Positions 8,582 to 16,822 of a DNA stretch of 64,000 nt are shown piece by piece (position 1 is the stretch's first letter; the number at the start of each line of letters is the position of its first letter). The position numbers were made by a program, and so were the translations under genes. The stretch spans positions 1,240,001-1,304,000 of the forward strand of contig NZ_CP160631.1 of assembly GCF_040783975.1 (NCBI RefSeq), written 5' to 3'. The DNA is from Pantoea sp. Ep11b (GTDB lineage: Bacteria > Pseudomonadota > Gammaproteobacteria > Enterobacterales > Enterobacteriaceae). The notes under the pieces are model-generated. The model made no database searches and was not told the DNA's origin. It was given only the letters and a program-made list of their open reading frames with translations.

Positions 8582-10327
8582 ATGATCGAAGTTAACTCTT
8601 TTGCTGAACTGCGTACCACAGTCCCACCGAAATCAGGTGAAGTGGCGAGCCTGAAACGCTATTACGACAAAGACTCCAGCTTCCGCGGCGGCGCTGACTT
8701 TGTGGGATTCCTCAGCACCACGCCGCTGAAAGATGATGGCGGTACGGTGGCAGTGGGTAACGGTTTTTACTGGAAGCGCACCATCAACGATCCTGCCGAA
8801 GTGAATATCCTGCACTTTGGTGCGAAGGGGGATGGCGTTACCGATGATACCGATGCCTTTAAACGGATGCTGGCATGGACCCAGAGTTACAACACCTATG
8901 CCAAAGCGATCCCGGTGCGTTTTCCGGGCGGCCGTTTCCTGATCTCACCGATCGATCTCACCAACACAGAGCTGCCGTTTTTTGGTCTGATTGGGGATGA
9001 CATCGAACAGGGCTCGTCGCCGCGCACCACCATCGTCTCCGACAAGAGCGATAACCCGGTGTTTAAGGTGATGGCGCGTAAAATCGCCATTAAAGGCATC
9101 GCCTGGCACGGGCAGGCCAGTGCCGATATCGCCCTGAAATCCACCGTGAGTCCTGAGCAGTGCAGCAACAAACAGCCGTTTTTTGAAAATACAATTACCG
9201 GCGGCCAGATCGTCAGCCTCTTCTGCTTTAAAGCGCAGAGTACGGGGGGCACGGTCTTTAAGCTGCAGGATACGCTCGACAGTAAGTTCGATCAGATCTA
9301 CACCTCCAGCACCTTTTCCCGGGTGTTCGATGTGGGCTGGTCAAACGCACCGAAGGGTAACTGGGATCACTCAACGGCTATCGAGTTGTGTAATGCCAAT
9401 TTCCAGTCGGGCTACGGCGATGCCACGCTCTATATGCCGCGCGTGACCCAGGGGATCATGCGTAACGTCTGGATCGAGCATACGGCGAACCCGGGCGATC
9501 TGTCGGACGGGGGCTGGACCATCGATACGCTCAACATTGAGGATTGTGTAACGCCGCTCAATCTCAACAATGCCCGCGTAGTGATGCGTCACATTAACCT
9601 GCAGGCCGGTGCGAAAATCACCAATGATGTGGCCGGCAACAAATGGTTATCCACCTTTGAATATGGCTATCGCCGGGATGAGAACTACGGCAGTTTCCTG
9701 ACCGGTTCGCTGCGCGCTGGCTATTACAGCGGCTACAAGGTGGTGAACAACACCGATACCGATAACTGGTATCGGCTGGGGCAGCTCTATTTCCCGGCGC
9801 CTAATCAGCAATGGGTGATGGAGCTGATCGGGAAAGCGGATGCCACCACGCCGTCCGGCACCGCCGGTTCACCAGTCAATGTGCCCGGCACCGGTAAAAC
9901 CCTGATCAACCTGCAGCGACTGGAGACGGTCTGGGCCGATGCTTACCACATGGGACAACCTTCCGTGCTGGATATTCGCTATGGCCGGGTCGGCACCACC
10001 TATGCCGTCGTGTGGGTCAAGCTGAAAGCCAACAGCGGCGAAACCATGTTCAACCTGAAAACCACCGGTCCGACGCGTTTCGATACCGGTGCCTGCTCGC
10101 TGTTCCAGGCTGATATGTCGGTGGTTACGGATATCACCAAACTCAGTAACCTGAAACCCGCAGCACGCTTCGGCATGCATAACGGGCTGGCAGGTGTCGG
10201 GGCGAATGAAAAAGGGGTTGTCACGCTGGCCACCGCAGCGGGTACACCGACCAACAAGACCGCACCAACCGGTTTTGTGCTGATCAATATCAACGGCGTT
10301 GACCGCAAGGTCCCTTACTACGATTGA
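8582..10327 (+). CDS. Tailspike-like polysaccharide depolymerase
   Basis: A 581-residue protein. The N-terminal 70 residues resemble the adaptor segment of phage tailspikes (FRGGADFVGFL, then DDGGTVAVGNGFYWKR). This is followed by the pectate-lyase-3 entry motif ILHFGAKGDGVTDDTDAF at about residue 78, which begins a right-handed parallel beta-helix, and a glycine/threonine-rich C-terminal region. Such proteins trim capsule, O-antigen or exopolysaccharide. There is no signal peptide. The start ATG has GAGGAGG upstream. It directly follows the lysis cassette and ends at a strong terminator, so it is probably released by lysis rather than carried on a virion encoded here. The substrate cannot be told from sequence. 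Confidence 0.82.
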   Translation: MIEVNSFAELRTTVPPKSGEVASLKRYYDKDSSFRGGADFVGFLSTTPLKDDGGTVAVGNGFYWKRTINDPAEVNILHFGAKGDGVTDDTDAFKRMLAWTQSYNTYAKAIPVRFPGGRFLISPIDLTNTELPFFGLIGDDIEQGSSPRTTIVSDKSDNPVFKVMARKIAIKGIAWHGQASADIALKSTVSPEQCSNKQPFFENTITGGQIVSLFCFKAQSTGGTVFKLQDTLDSKFDQIYTSSTFSRVFDVGWSNAPKGNWDHSTAIELCNANFQSGYGDATLYMPRVTQGIMRNVWIEHTANPGDLSDGGWTIDTLNIEDCVTPLNLNNARVVMRHINLQAGAKITNDVAGNKWLSTFEYGYRRDENYGSFLTGSLRAGYYSGYKVVNNTDTDNWYRLGQLYFPAPNQQWVMELIGKADATTPSGTAGSPVNVPGTGKTLINLQRLETVWADAYHMGQPSVLDIRYGRVGTTYAVVWVKLKANSGETMFNLKTTGPTRFDTGACSLFQADMSVVTDITKLSNLKPAARFGMHNGLAGVGANEKGVVTLATAAGTPTNKTAPTGFVLININGVDRKVPYYD

Positions 10328-10342
10328 TGATCGGCATTTTTT

Positions 10343-10369
10343 GGGCGAGGCTCCGGCCTCGCCCTTTTT
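10343..10369 (+). terminator. Terminator of the lysis/depolymerase unit
   Basis: GGGCGAGGC/GCCTCGCCC 9-bp stem with a 4-nt loop and six T. Confidence 0.92.
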
Positions 10370-10468
10370 TGATCTGGCGGGCTGATCGTGTTTAATCTGT
10401 CAGGCAACGACAAAGCCGATATTGTCCTGCTTAATGCAGTTGATACGCGTGATAAATAAGGAGAGGTC

Positions 10469-10891
10469 ATGAAAAAAGGGTTTATGGCGGCCGCACTGGC
10501 GATGGTTCCGATGTTTGTGAGTGCGGCAACGCCGCCTTATCTGTTTGATTTTATACAGAACAGGCAGACAGGTCAGGCTTATCAGCGGCTGATCGCCGGG
10601 CATAATTTTCCTGCCTGGGTGAAGCAGGGCGGCACCAGTACGCCTGCTGAAACCCTGACGCTGAAGGGCGTGACCTGGCAGGTGCTCTCCGGCTGTAAAC
10701 CGCACAACTGCCCGGCGCAGTCTGTTGCCATTCTTTACTCACCGGAAAAAGGAGAGATCCATGGCGTTTACTCCGATTACGATCAGACGCACGATCGCCA
10801 GACGCTGACCTGGCTTAACCTCGATCCTCTGAACGATGCCGGGCTGCGAAATATCCTGTTCAGAGAGCTGAATGGCGGGCCCGCTGAGTAA
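10469..10891 (+). CDS. ivy: Ivy-family inhibitor of vertebrate (C-type) lysozyme
   Basis: A 140-residue periplasmic protein with a signal peptide (MKKGFMAAALAMVPMFVSA). The Ivy inhibitory loop appears as SGCKPHNCPAQS, with two cysteines flanking KPHN; in Ivy the central histidine plugs the lysozyme active site. It therefore protects against host C-type lysozyme and perhaps against endogenous lytic transglycosylases. ATG follows AAGGAG. It sits beyond the terminator of the lysis island, so it is a separate transcription unit, although it lies next to a lysozyme gene. Confidence 0.88.
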   Translation: MKKGFMAAALAMVPMFVSAATPPYLFDFIQNRQTGQAYQRLIAGHNFPAWVKQGGTSTPAETLTLKGVTWQVLSGCKPHNCPAQSVAILYSPEKGEIHGVYSDYDQTHDRQTLTWLNLDPLNDAGLRNILFRELNGGPAE

Positions 10892-11026
10892 GCTTTTTGC
10901 CTGCGGAGCCGCGCAGAATAAGGGCTCCGCAACACAATCCGCGCCAGCACTTCTTGCGGGCAGGGCGATTTGAGTTTAATTTCAAATGCAGGTTGCGTCC
11001 CCGGAAGAAGTATGGCTTAATGAATC

Positions 11027-11189
11027 GTCGGTTTGATTAACAGACACTATCAAAGCTAAGTAACCAAAGCAGTTCTCATCTCTAAGTTTGTCGCGAGACA
11101 TCCCTTCTTTTTGAGTCTTCTCTTACGTTCTGATTAAAATCTGTTCTCAGGCCATTACGCCGGAAGGCTCGATAATTAAGGATTTAAGC
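11027..11189 (+). promoter_or_regulatory. Long cold-shock leader (5' UTR) with cold box
   Basis: The 160 bp before the cold-shock gene contain TTGATTAACAGACACTATCA near 11031, which resembles the cold box of cspA-family leaders, followed by a long untranslated stretch. Such leaders act as RNA thermosensors that favour translation in the cold. The transcript start near 11027 is inferred from alignment in mind with cspA, not measured. Confidence 0.65.
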
Positions 11190-11402
11190 ATGTCTAACAA
11201 AATTCGCGGTACCGTTAAATGGTTTAACGCAGAGAAAGGCTTCGGTTTCATCTCTCCTCAGGACGGCAGCAAAGATGTATTCGTACACTTCTCTGCAATC
11301 CAGGGCACCGATTTCCGTTCATTAGACGAAGGTCAGCAAGTTGAATTCACAGTAGAAAATGGCGCTAAAGGCCCGGCTGCTGCGAACGTTGTTGGTCTCT
11401 AA
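11190..11402 (+). CDS. Cold-shock protein, CspA family
   Basis: A 70-residue single-domain OB-fold RNA chaperone. Both nucleic-acid-binding motifs are intact: RNP1 KGFGFI and RNP2 VFVHFSAI. It is near-identical in layout to E. coli CspA/B/E/G; which paralogue it matches best cannot be settled by eye. The long leader and the small downstream Zn-ribbon frame resemble the cold-inducible cspG/cspB loci, arguing for cold induction rather than the constitutive cspE/cspC type. The start is ATG after a long UTR ending GGATTTAAGC. Confidence 0.95.
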   Translation: MSNKIRGTVKWFNAEKGFGFISPQDGSKDVFVHFSAIQGTDFRSLDEGQQVEFTVENGAKGPAAANVVGL

Positions 11403-11411
11403 GGACTGAAG

Positions 11412-11576
11412 ATTACTTTTAAGTGTCCTCACTGTAATGGCTCACAGTTTCGTACATCACATTTTGATGTGACAAGAGCCAATCCGCATGGAGCGAAATG
11501 CATTTTCTGCAAATCTGTTGTTGTTCAGGTGAACGCAACGAGGATTGCAACTCAGAGCGCGCCTCGTGCTCTCTGA
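11412..11576 (+). CDS. YmcF-like cold-shock small protein (non-AUG start)
   Basis: A 54-codon frame begins 9 bp after the cold-shock gene stop, with no ATG or GTG near its 5' end. ATT at 11412 is proposed as start because AAGGA lies six bases upstream; CTG at 11406 is an alternative. The product has a four-cysteine Zn-ribbon: FKCPHCNGSQFRTSHFDV followed by ANPHGAKCIFCKS. This matches my recollection of E. coli YmcF and YnfQ, small proteins downstream of cold-shock genes that initiate at non-AUG codons. It is probably co-transcribed with the csp gene, ahead of the shared terminator. Confidence 0.75.
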   Translation: MTFKCPHCNGSQFRTSHFDVTRANPHGAKCIFCKSVVVQVNATRIATQSAPRAL

Positions 11577-11623
11577 TAAAGGCTTGTGAGCTTTATAGCG
11601 TTGTTGCATTTACAGTAATAAAA

Positions 11624-11646
11624 GGCTGCCCCGGGCAGCCTTTTTT
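11624..11646 (+). terminator. Terminator of the cold-shock unit
   Basis: GGCTGCC/GGCAGCC stem with a 3-nt loop, A-run before and six T after. Confidence 0.9.
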
Positions 11647-11787
11647 GTTTCTGCTGTTTCTCTTCTTCAACCTCAACCCTGTCAACCTATCCTGCCTGAA
11701 GATCCTGCTTTCCCGACAAAGAAACGCGCTATGCCGTCCTGTCGGCTCTGCACAGCAACAGGCCTGCCGCAGCAGGCCGTGGTAAGA

Positions 11788-13365
11788 TTAAGGCTGTACG
11801 GGCTGCAGTGAGAGCTTGACGGTATTGAACACGCTCATCGCCTGCGCCATCCGTTCAGCCTGATCCTGCAGCGCCTGGGAGGCGGCGGACGCTTCCTGTA
11901 CCAGCGCGGCGTTCTGCTGCGTCACCGCTTCCATCTGCGTAATCGCCTGATTGATCTCATTGATGCCGCTGCTCTGTTCGCTGCTGGCAATGGTGATTTC
12001 GCTCATGATGTTCGCCACGCTCTGCACGCTGTTCACCACGTCGCCAATGGTGGAACCCGCATGGGTCACCAGTTTACTGCCTTCATCGACTTTCGCGACA
12101 GAGTCTTCAATCAGCACTTTGATCTCTTTCGCCGCAGAGGCCGAGCGCTGCGCCAGATTGCGCACCTCACTGGCCACCACCGCAAAGCCACGACCCTGTT
12201 CGCCCGCGCGCGCCGCTTCGACCGCCGCGTTCAGAGACAGAATGTTCGTCTGGAAAGCGATGGAGTCGATGACGCTGATGATATCGACGATTTTACGAGA
12301 GGAGAGGGCGATCGCTTCCATTTTCTCGATCACCTGCTCCATTACGACGCCCCCTTCGCGTGCCACGGTCGAGGTGGTTGCAACCAACTGGTTAGCTTCG
12401 CGGGCATTGTCGGCGTTATGTTTCACGGTAGAGGTCATCTGCTCCATTGCTGAGGCGGTCTCTTCCAGCGAACTGGCCTGCTGTTCGGTGCGGGTCGAAA
12501 GATCGAGGTTACCGCTGGAGATCTGATTGGATGCGACGGCGATGGTATCTGAGCCGGTGCGCACTTCGGTCACAATCGACAGCAGATTGTCATTCATCCG
12601 CTGCAGCGCCTGCATCAGCACGCCGGTTTCGTCGCGTGAGGTGACCTTGATCTGAGAACTCAGGTCACCTGAGGCAACGCGCTCTGCGACATCAACGGCG
12701 CTCACCAGCGGACGGACAATCGAGCGGGTCAGCAGATAGCCGAGCAGGATAGAAGCCAGAATCGCCAGGCCCGAGAAGAGCAGCGTGATAAAGATGGCGG
12801 ACTGACCATTTTCCACAATGCCCTGACCTTCACTGCGCAGCTGCGAATCCTGAGAGTTAGCGAAATTTACCGCATCCTGCAGAAACTTATTCTGGGTGGC
12901 GGTCATCGATTTGAGCACATAGACGCTGGCCGCATCAAAATTCCCCGACTTCACCAGCGCGATCAGCTCCGCCTTCACTTTCTCAAAGGCCAGAGACGAC
13001 GCCAGCAGGTTGGCGATCTTTTTCTTGCCGATCGGCGTGACCTGAATCTCTTCGATCTTTTTCATGGCCATATTGGTTCGCCGGGTGGCTTCATCCAGCT
13101 GACCATAACGTTTCACGTTCATTTCCGGTCGTGTGGTGTCGATCACCATGCCGCGCAGGTATTTGATCTGATCGTTGACGCCATCGCGCACATCAAATGC
13201 CAGTCGTACTTTTACATAACGATCGTCAACGATCGACGCGATCGCCGTATTAATATTGTTAATCCTGGTAATGGATGTCACACCAATCACTATCAGTAAC
13301 GTCACAATAATACCGAAGGCTGCAGCAAGCCGCATTCCCACCTTCATATTCCTGATGCTGACCAT
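11788..13365 (-). CDS. Methyl-accepting chemotaxis protein
   Basis: A 525-residue transmembrane chemoreceptor. TM1 covers about residues 10-32, a periplasmic four-helix-bundle sensor (4HB_MCP-like) about 33-190, TM2 about 191-211, then a HAMP domain (TRSIVRPLVSAVDVAERVASGDL) and a cytoplasmic signalling domain. The highly conserved hairpin tip (IDSIAFQTNILSLNAAVEAARAG, split) that binds CheA/CheW is intact. The C-terminus lacks a Tar/Tsr-like NWETF tether, so CheR/CheB docking would be indirect. The ligand is unknown. A sigma-28 promoter lies about 125 bp upstream, consistent with flagellar class 3 control, and cheV is 500 bp away on the same strand. Confidence 0.95.
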   Translation of the reverse strand: MVSIRNMKVGMRLAAAFGIIVTLLIVIGVTSITRINNINTAIASIVDDRYVKVRLAFDVRDGVNDQIKYLRGMVIDTTRPEMNVKRYGQLDEATRRTNMAMKKIEEIQVTPIGKKKIANLLASSLAFEKVKAELIALVKSGNFDAASVYVLKSMTATQNKFLQDAVNFANSQDSQLRSEGQGIVENGQSAIFITLLFSGLAILASILLGYLLTRSIVRPLVSAVDVAERVASGDLSSQIKVTSRDETGVLMQALQRMNDNLLSIVTEVRTGSDTIAVASNQISSGNLDLSTRTEQQASSLEETASAMEQMTSTVKHNADNAREANQLVATTSTVAREGGVVMEQVIEKMEAIALSSRKIVDIISVIDSIAFQTNILSLNAAVEAARAGEQGRGFAVVASEVRNLAQRSASAAKEIKVLIEDSVAKVDEGSKLVTHAGSTIGDVVNSVQSVANIMSEITIASSEQSSGINEINQAITQMEAVTQQNAALVQEASAASQALQDQAERMAQAMSVFNTVKLSLQPVQP

Positions 13366-13490
13366 GTTCTCTTCCCCGCTTTATTATTAATCAATTTGTT
13401 AGCCACATTCAGAGCTTATGCTGTTGTGCGCAGTGCCGCGTTGAGGTCTGTGGTCACTGCCACAGGCAAAATGTGATCCCGCGCATACTG

Positions 13491-13517
13491 TTATCGGAGC
13501 ACGCCGTTGTACCTTTA
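13491..13517 (-). promoter_or_regulatory. Sigma-28 (FliA) promoter of the MCP gene
   Basis: On the minus strand TAAAGGTA-N11-TCCGATAA matches the consensus TAAAGTTT-N11-GCCGATAA with exact spacing and two -35 plus one -10 mismatches. Confidence 0.78.
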
Positions 13518-13609
13518 ACAATTTTTAAGTAATAACGGTGCGTAAATAAATCGGCGGCAGGAAACATCAGAAGGGCTAAGCAGATAACCTAAAGGCAAAT
13601 CAGCAGGGC

Positions 13610-13643
13610 AAAAAAAAGGCTGTCAGCAGCGGTGCTGACAGCC
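13610..13643 (-). terminator. Terminator after the small membrane protein gene
   Basis: An 11-bp perfect stem (GGCTGTCAGCA/TGCTGACAGCC) with a 4-nt loop. On the minus strand it is followed by eight T. Confidence 0.92.
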
Positions 13644-13667
13644 CTATCCAGACGAACAAGAATGGAT

Positions 13668-13802
13668 TCAGAAAATTAAGAAGTAGAGGCCTACCCAGAA
13701 AACCAGACTCAGGGTTACCGCGGTGATCCAGGCCAGCTGGCGTAAACGGCCGCGCAGCACGTTCTGACGGGACGGTGTATCTGTTAGCGTTTCGATGTGC
13801 AT
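13668..13802 (-). CDS. Small single-span membrane protein (YmiA-like)
   Basis: A 44-residue frame with a basic segment (RGRLRQLAW) followed by one transmembrane helix (ITAVTLSLVFWVGLYFLIF). The layout resembles the YmiA family of small enterobacterial inner-membrane proteins, whose function is unknown. AGGA lies about eleven bases upstream of ATG, and a very strong terminator follows 25 bp after the stop, which supports a real transcription unit. It lies between cheV and the MCP gene in the same direction. Confidence 0.65.
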   Translation of the reverse strand: MHIETLTDTPSRQNVLRGRLRQLAWITAVTLSLVFWVGLYFLIF

Positions 13803-13881
13803 AGTGCGTTCCTGGTCAGGCCAGCCTTTCCGCTGGCGAAGAGTAAAAGTGTGACGGGCCTGTCAGGCGGCCCGCACGGAT

Positions 13882-14844
13882 CTAGCGGGCTGCGTCGAGA
13901 ACGTTGAAAATGACGTCTGACAGCTCATTTAACTCAAACTTCGCTACATAGCCGTCGGCACCGACTTTGCGAACGTGATCTTCGTTGGCGCTGCCTGAGA
14001 GAGAAGAGTGAATGACCACCGGCAGCGTTTTCAGCGTCGGATCGCGCTTGATGTTGCGGGTCAGCGTAAAGCCATCCATCTCCGGCATCTCCAGGTCGGT
14101 CAGCACCAGCGCAATTTTGTCGCGAATCGATTCGCCCGCGGCCTGCGCTTCCTGGTTCATCAGTTTGATTTTTTCCCAGGCATCCAGACCGGTGTTAAAC
14201 ATCAGTGCCGGAATGCCCATGCTTTTCAGGCCCTGTTCCAGCAGCTGTCGTGCCACTTTGGAGTCTTCTGCCACGATAGCGACCGCACCGGGGCGATAGG
14301 GGAAGGCACGCGGCAGGGCCGCTTCTGGTTCAACGCCACGCACCGAAGGAATGATGTCATACAGGATCTGCTCAACGTCCAGCACCATCGCCAGCTCGTT
14401 GCTCTGCTTGTCGCTGTCCAGACAGGCAATACTGGTGATATTGCGGCCGCCAATACCGGCTTCAGCGGTGTGGACCTGGCTCCAGTCGAGACGCACGATG
14501 TTCTCTACCGACTCCACGGCAAAAGCCTGGGTGTTTCGCGCATATTCGGTAACCAGCAGCAGGTTAAGACCGGTTTCCGGAACACAGCCCGTCACGGCAG
14601 GCAGGTCGATGACCGGGATAAACTGACCCCGGATGCTCGCCATACCCAACAGCGGTGAACGCATGCCGGCCGCTTTGGTGATGGGGGGCATCGGCACGAT
14701 TTCACGCAGCTTGAAGACGTTAATGCCAAAGAGCTCCGACTTGCCTTTGAGCTGGTCGGAACCTAAGCGAAACAGCAGCAGTTCAAACTTGTTTGATAAC
14801 GCGAGGTTCGCTCTTTCATCGATCTCTTTTTGAAAATTATCCAT
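13882..14844 (-). CDS. cheV: Chemotaxis coupling/response-regulator protein CheV
   Basis: A 320-residue two-domain protein. A CheW-like coupling domain (residues about 20-165) links receptors to CheA, and a C-terminal receiver domain (about 187-320) has phospho-acceptor Asp250 (VLTDLEMPEMDG) and acidic pocket EDS at 193-195. Phosphorylation is thought to tune adaptation. The start MDNFQKEIDERANL is chosen because homology begins there and AGAGGCA precedes it; an in-frame ATG 105 bp upstream gives a spurious leader. A perfect sigma-28 -10 element lies about 50 bp upstream. Confidence 0.93.
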   Translation of the reverse strand: MDNFQKEIDERANLALSNKFELLLFRLGSDQLKGKSELFGINVFKLREIVPMPPITKAAGMRSPLLGMASIRGQFIPVIDLPAVTGCVPETGLNLLLVTEYARNTQAFAVESVENIVRLDWSQVHTAEAGIGGRNITSIACLDSDKQSNELAMVLDVEQILYDIIPSVRGVEPEAALPRAFPYRPGAVAIVAEDSKVARQLLEQGLKSMGIPALMFNTGLDAWEKIKLMNQEAQAAGESIRDKIALVLTDLEMPEMDGFTLTRNIKRDPTLKTLPVVIHSSLSGSANEDHVRKVGADGYVAKFELNELSDVIFNVLDAAR

Positions 14845-14890
14845 GGTTGCCTCTGCATTAACGCAGCTGGTGAAATAGGGTGTGAACAGG

Positions 14891-14917
14891 TTATCGGCAG
14901 CAAACGGAAAAAAGTGA
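14891..14917 (-). promoter_or_regulatory. Sigma-28 (FliA) promoter of cheV
   Basis: A perfect -10 GCCGATAA on the minus strand, preceded at N11 by TCACTTTT, a weak match to TAAAGTTT. Confidence 0.62.
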
Positions 14918-15011
14918 GAAGAGAAGGGTGAAATAAAACGGACGCCCATTATTGTGCCAGGCTTAATGCTGAAGGTTCAGCATGGACACCTTTCCAATAA
15001 AGGAGTGTGAA

Positions 15012-15404
15012 ATGAAAAAAGTGATTTTAGCGTCATTGCTGGTGTTGATGAGTGCAGGGGTATCGGCCGAAGAGGGTGGATTCAAAGCCGGTGATACGCC
15101 ACCGCCGCAGCATAAGCAGGATGCGGGTTATAAAGGTTCAGAAGATACCGGTCAGACGCATATCAATCAGATCCGCGATTTCCGTCAGGGCGGCTATGTG
15201 ACGCTGGAAGGGTATATCGTGAAGAAAGAGCAGGGTGAGCGGTATCAGTTCCGCGATAACACCGGCACGTTGCCGATTATCGCCTCGAAAAAGACATTCG
15301 GGGGCAAAACCTACACCGCCGATGACAAAGTGCGCGTGAGCGGCAAGGTGCACGGCAAAGGTGACAAAACAACTCTGCATGTGACACAGATCGACGAGCC
15401 ATAA
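15012..15404 (+). CDS. YdeI/YgiW-family periplasmic OB-fold stress protein
   Basis: A 130-residue secreted protein. The start ATG at 15012 follows AAAGGAGTGTGA and gives a proper signal peptide (MKKVILASLLVLMSAGVSA). The mature N-terminus has the family GGFKAG...TPPP segment, followed by a bacterial OB-fold (VTLEGYIVKKEQGERYQFRD, then VRVSGKV). The YgiW/YdeI (OmdA) family supports resistance to peroxide and cationic peptides; ligands are uncertain. An upstream in-frame ATG at 14982 would spoil the signal peptide. A terminator follows. Confidence 0.88.
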   Translation: MKKVILASLLVLMSAGVSAEEGGFKAGDTPPPQHKQDAGYKGSEDTGQTHINQIRDFRQGGYVTLEGYIVKKEQGERYQFRDNTGTLPIIASKKTFGGKTYTADDKVRVSGKVHGKGDKTTLHVTQIDEP

Positions 15405-15409
15405 TAGCG

Positions 15410-15437
15410 CGGGCGAGGGTAATCCTCGCCCGTTTTT
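15410..15437 (+). terminator. Terminator after the YdeI-like gene
   Basis: CGGGCGAGG/CCTCGCCCG stem, 5-nt loop, five T. It lies at the 3' end of convergent dbpA. Confidence 0.9.
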
Positions 15438-15439
15438 CC

Positions 15440-16822
15440 TTAATCCTTCAGCAGAATCGCCCGGCAGGTTTTGCCCTTGATTTTACCCTGCCTGAGCTTC
15501 ACCAGCGCCGCTTTGGCCTGGTTCGCCTCAATTGCCACATAGGCGTGGGTCGGCGTCAGAACGATTTTCCCTATCTGCTCGGCGCGGAAACCGGCTTCAC
15601 CTGTCAGCGCGCCCAGAATATCCCCCGGACGAATTTTGGCCTTGCGGCCGCCATCGATACAGAGCGTCATCATCGCGGCAGGCAGCGGCTTGCTGCTGCC
15701 CTTTTTCAGCGTGCTGGCTGACACCCACGGCAGCTTCTGCTGCAGGAAATCCTCCAGCGCATGCGCGCGCGCCATTTCATCGGCGGCGACCAGGCTGACC
15801 GCAACGCCATGTTCACCTGCGCGAGCCGTACGGCCAATGCGGTGCAGGTGGACTTCCGGGTCCCAGGCGAGCTGATAGTTGACGACCATCGCCAGGGATT
15901 TGATGTCGAGCCCGCGCGCGGCGACATCGGTCGCCACCAGGACGCGGCCGCTACCGTTAGCAAAGCGGATCAGGACACGCTCGCGGTCGCGCTGCTCCAG
16001 ATCGCCATGCAGTGGCAGGGCGCTGATATCGCGCGCGTTAAGCGCCTCAGCGACCTCGTCACATTCACGTTTGGTGTTGCAGAAGACCACGCAGGAGGAG
16101 GGTTGCTGGTCGCCCAGCAGGGCGATAAGCAGCCCCAGCTTCTCATTGTGGCTGGCTTCAAAGAACTGCTGGTCGATGTGCGGCAGTTCGCTGACATCTT
16201 CCGTGACCACGCTCAGTGCATCGCGCTGGAAGCGGGTGCTGATGGCCGAGATGGCATCGGGCCAGGTGGCAGAGAAGAGCAGTGTCTGGCGCGAGTCGGG
16301 TGTGGCTTTGATGATCGTTTCCATGTCGTTCAGGAAACCCATCTCCAGCATACGATCCGCCTCATCCAGCACCAGGGTGTTGAGCTGGTCCAGCTTGAGG
16401 TTTTCGCGGTTAATATGATCGAGGATGCGGCCCGGCGTGCCGACGACGATATGTGGCGGATGCACCAGTGAGTCGCGCTGTGCGCTCATCGGCTGCCCAC
16501 CGCAAAGTGTCAGGACCTTGATGTTACGGGTGTAGCGCGCCAGCTGGCGCAGCACATTGCCTACCTGATCTGCCAGTTCACGGGTCGGGCAGAGGATCAA
16601 CGCCTGGGTCTGGAAGCGGGTGCTGTCGATATGGTGCAGCAGACCAATGCCAAAGGCAGCCGTTTTGCCGCTGCCGGTTTTCGCCTGCGCGCGCACGTCG
16701 CGTCCCTGCAGGATGGCAGGCAGCGTAGCCGCCTGCACGGGCGTCATGCTGGTATAGCCCATCTCGCGCAGGTTATCGAGCTGGCTGTCGGGAAGCGAAT
16801 TGAGGGTAGAAAAAGCGGTCAC
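15440..16822 (-). CDS. dbpA: ATP-dependent RNA helicase DbpA
   Basis: A DEAD-box helicase of 460 residues that acts in 50S ribosome assembly through hairpin 92 of 23S rRNA. Visible motifs: Q motif (MTPVQAATLP), motif I AKTGSGKT (residues 47-54), PTRELA, GTPGR, VLDEAD, SAT, then ARGLD and HRIGRTARAG of the second RecA domain. The C-terminal DbpA RNA-binding domain (about 385-460, with DGGRKAKIRPGDILGALTGEAG split) separates it from other DEAD-box paralogues. It is a monocistronic unit convergent with the YdeI-like gene. Confidence 0.96.
   Translation of the reverse strand: MTAFSTLNSLPDSQLDNLREMGYTSMTPVQAATLPAILQGRDVRAQAKTGSGKTAAFGIGLLHHIDSTRFQTQALILCPTRELADQVGNVLRQLARYTRNIKVLTLCGGQPMSAQRDSLVHPPHIVVGTPGRILDHINRENLKLDQLNTLVLDEADRMLEMGFLNDMETIIKATPDSRQTLLFSATWPDAISAISTRFQRDALSVVTEDVSELPHIDQQFFEASHNEKLGLLIALLGDQQPSSCVVFCNTKRECDEVAEALNARDISALPLHGDLEQRDRERVLIRFANGSGRVLVATDVAARGLDIKSLAMVVNYQLAWDPEVHLHRIGRTARAGEHGVAVSLVAADEMARAHALEDFLQQKLPWVSASTLKKGSSKPLPAAMMTLCIDGGRKAKIRPGDILGALTGEAGFRAEQIGKIVLTPTHAYVAIEANQAKAALVKLRQGKIKGKTCRAILLKD

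Larger units (their letters stand above)
13366..13667. other. MCP upstream region
   Basis: About 300 bp holding the MCP 5' UTR, its sigma-28 promoter (13491-13517) and the terminator of the preceding minus-strand small gene (13610-13643). No further gene is supported. Confidence 0.6.
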
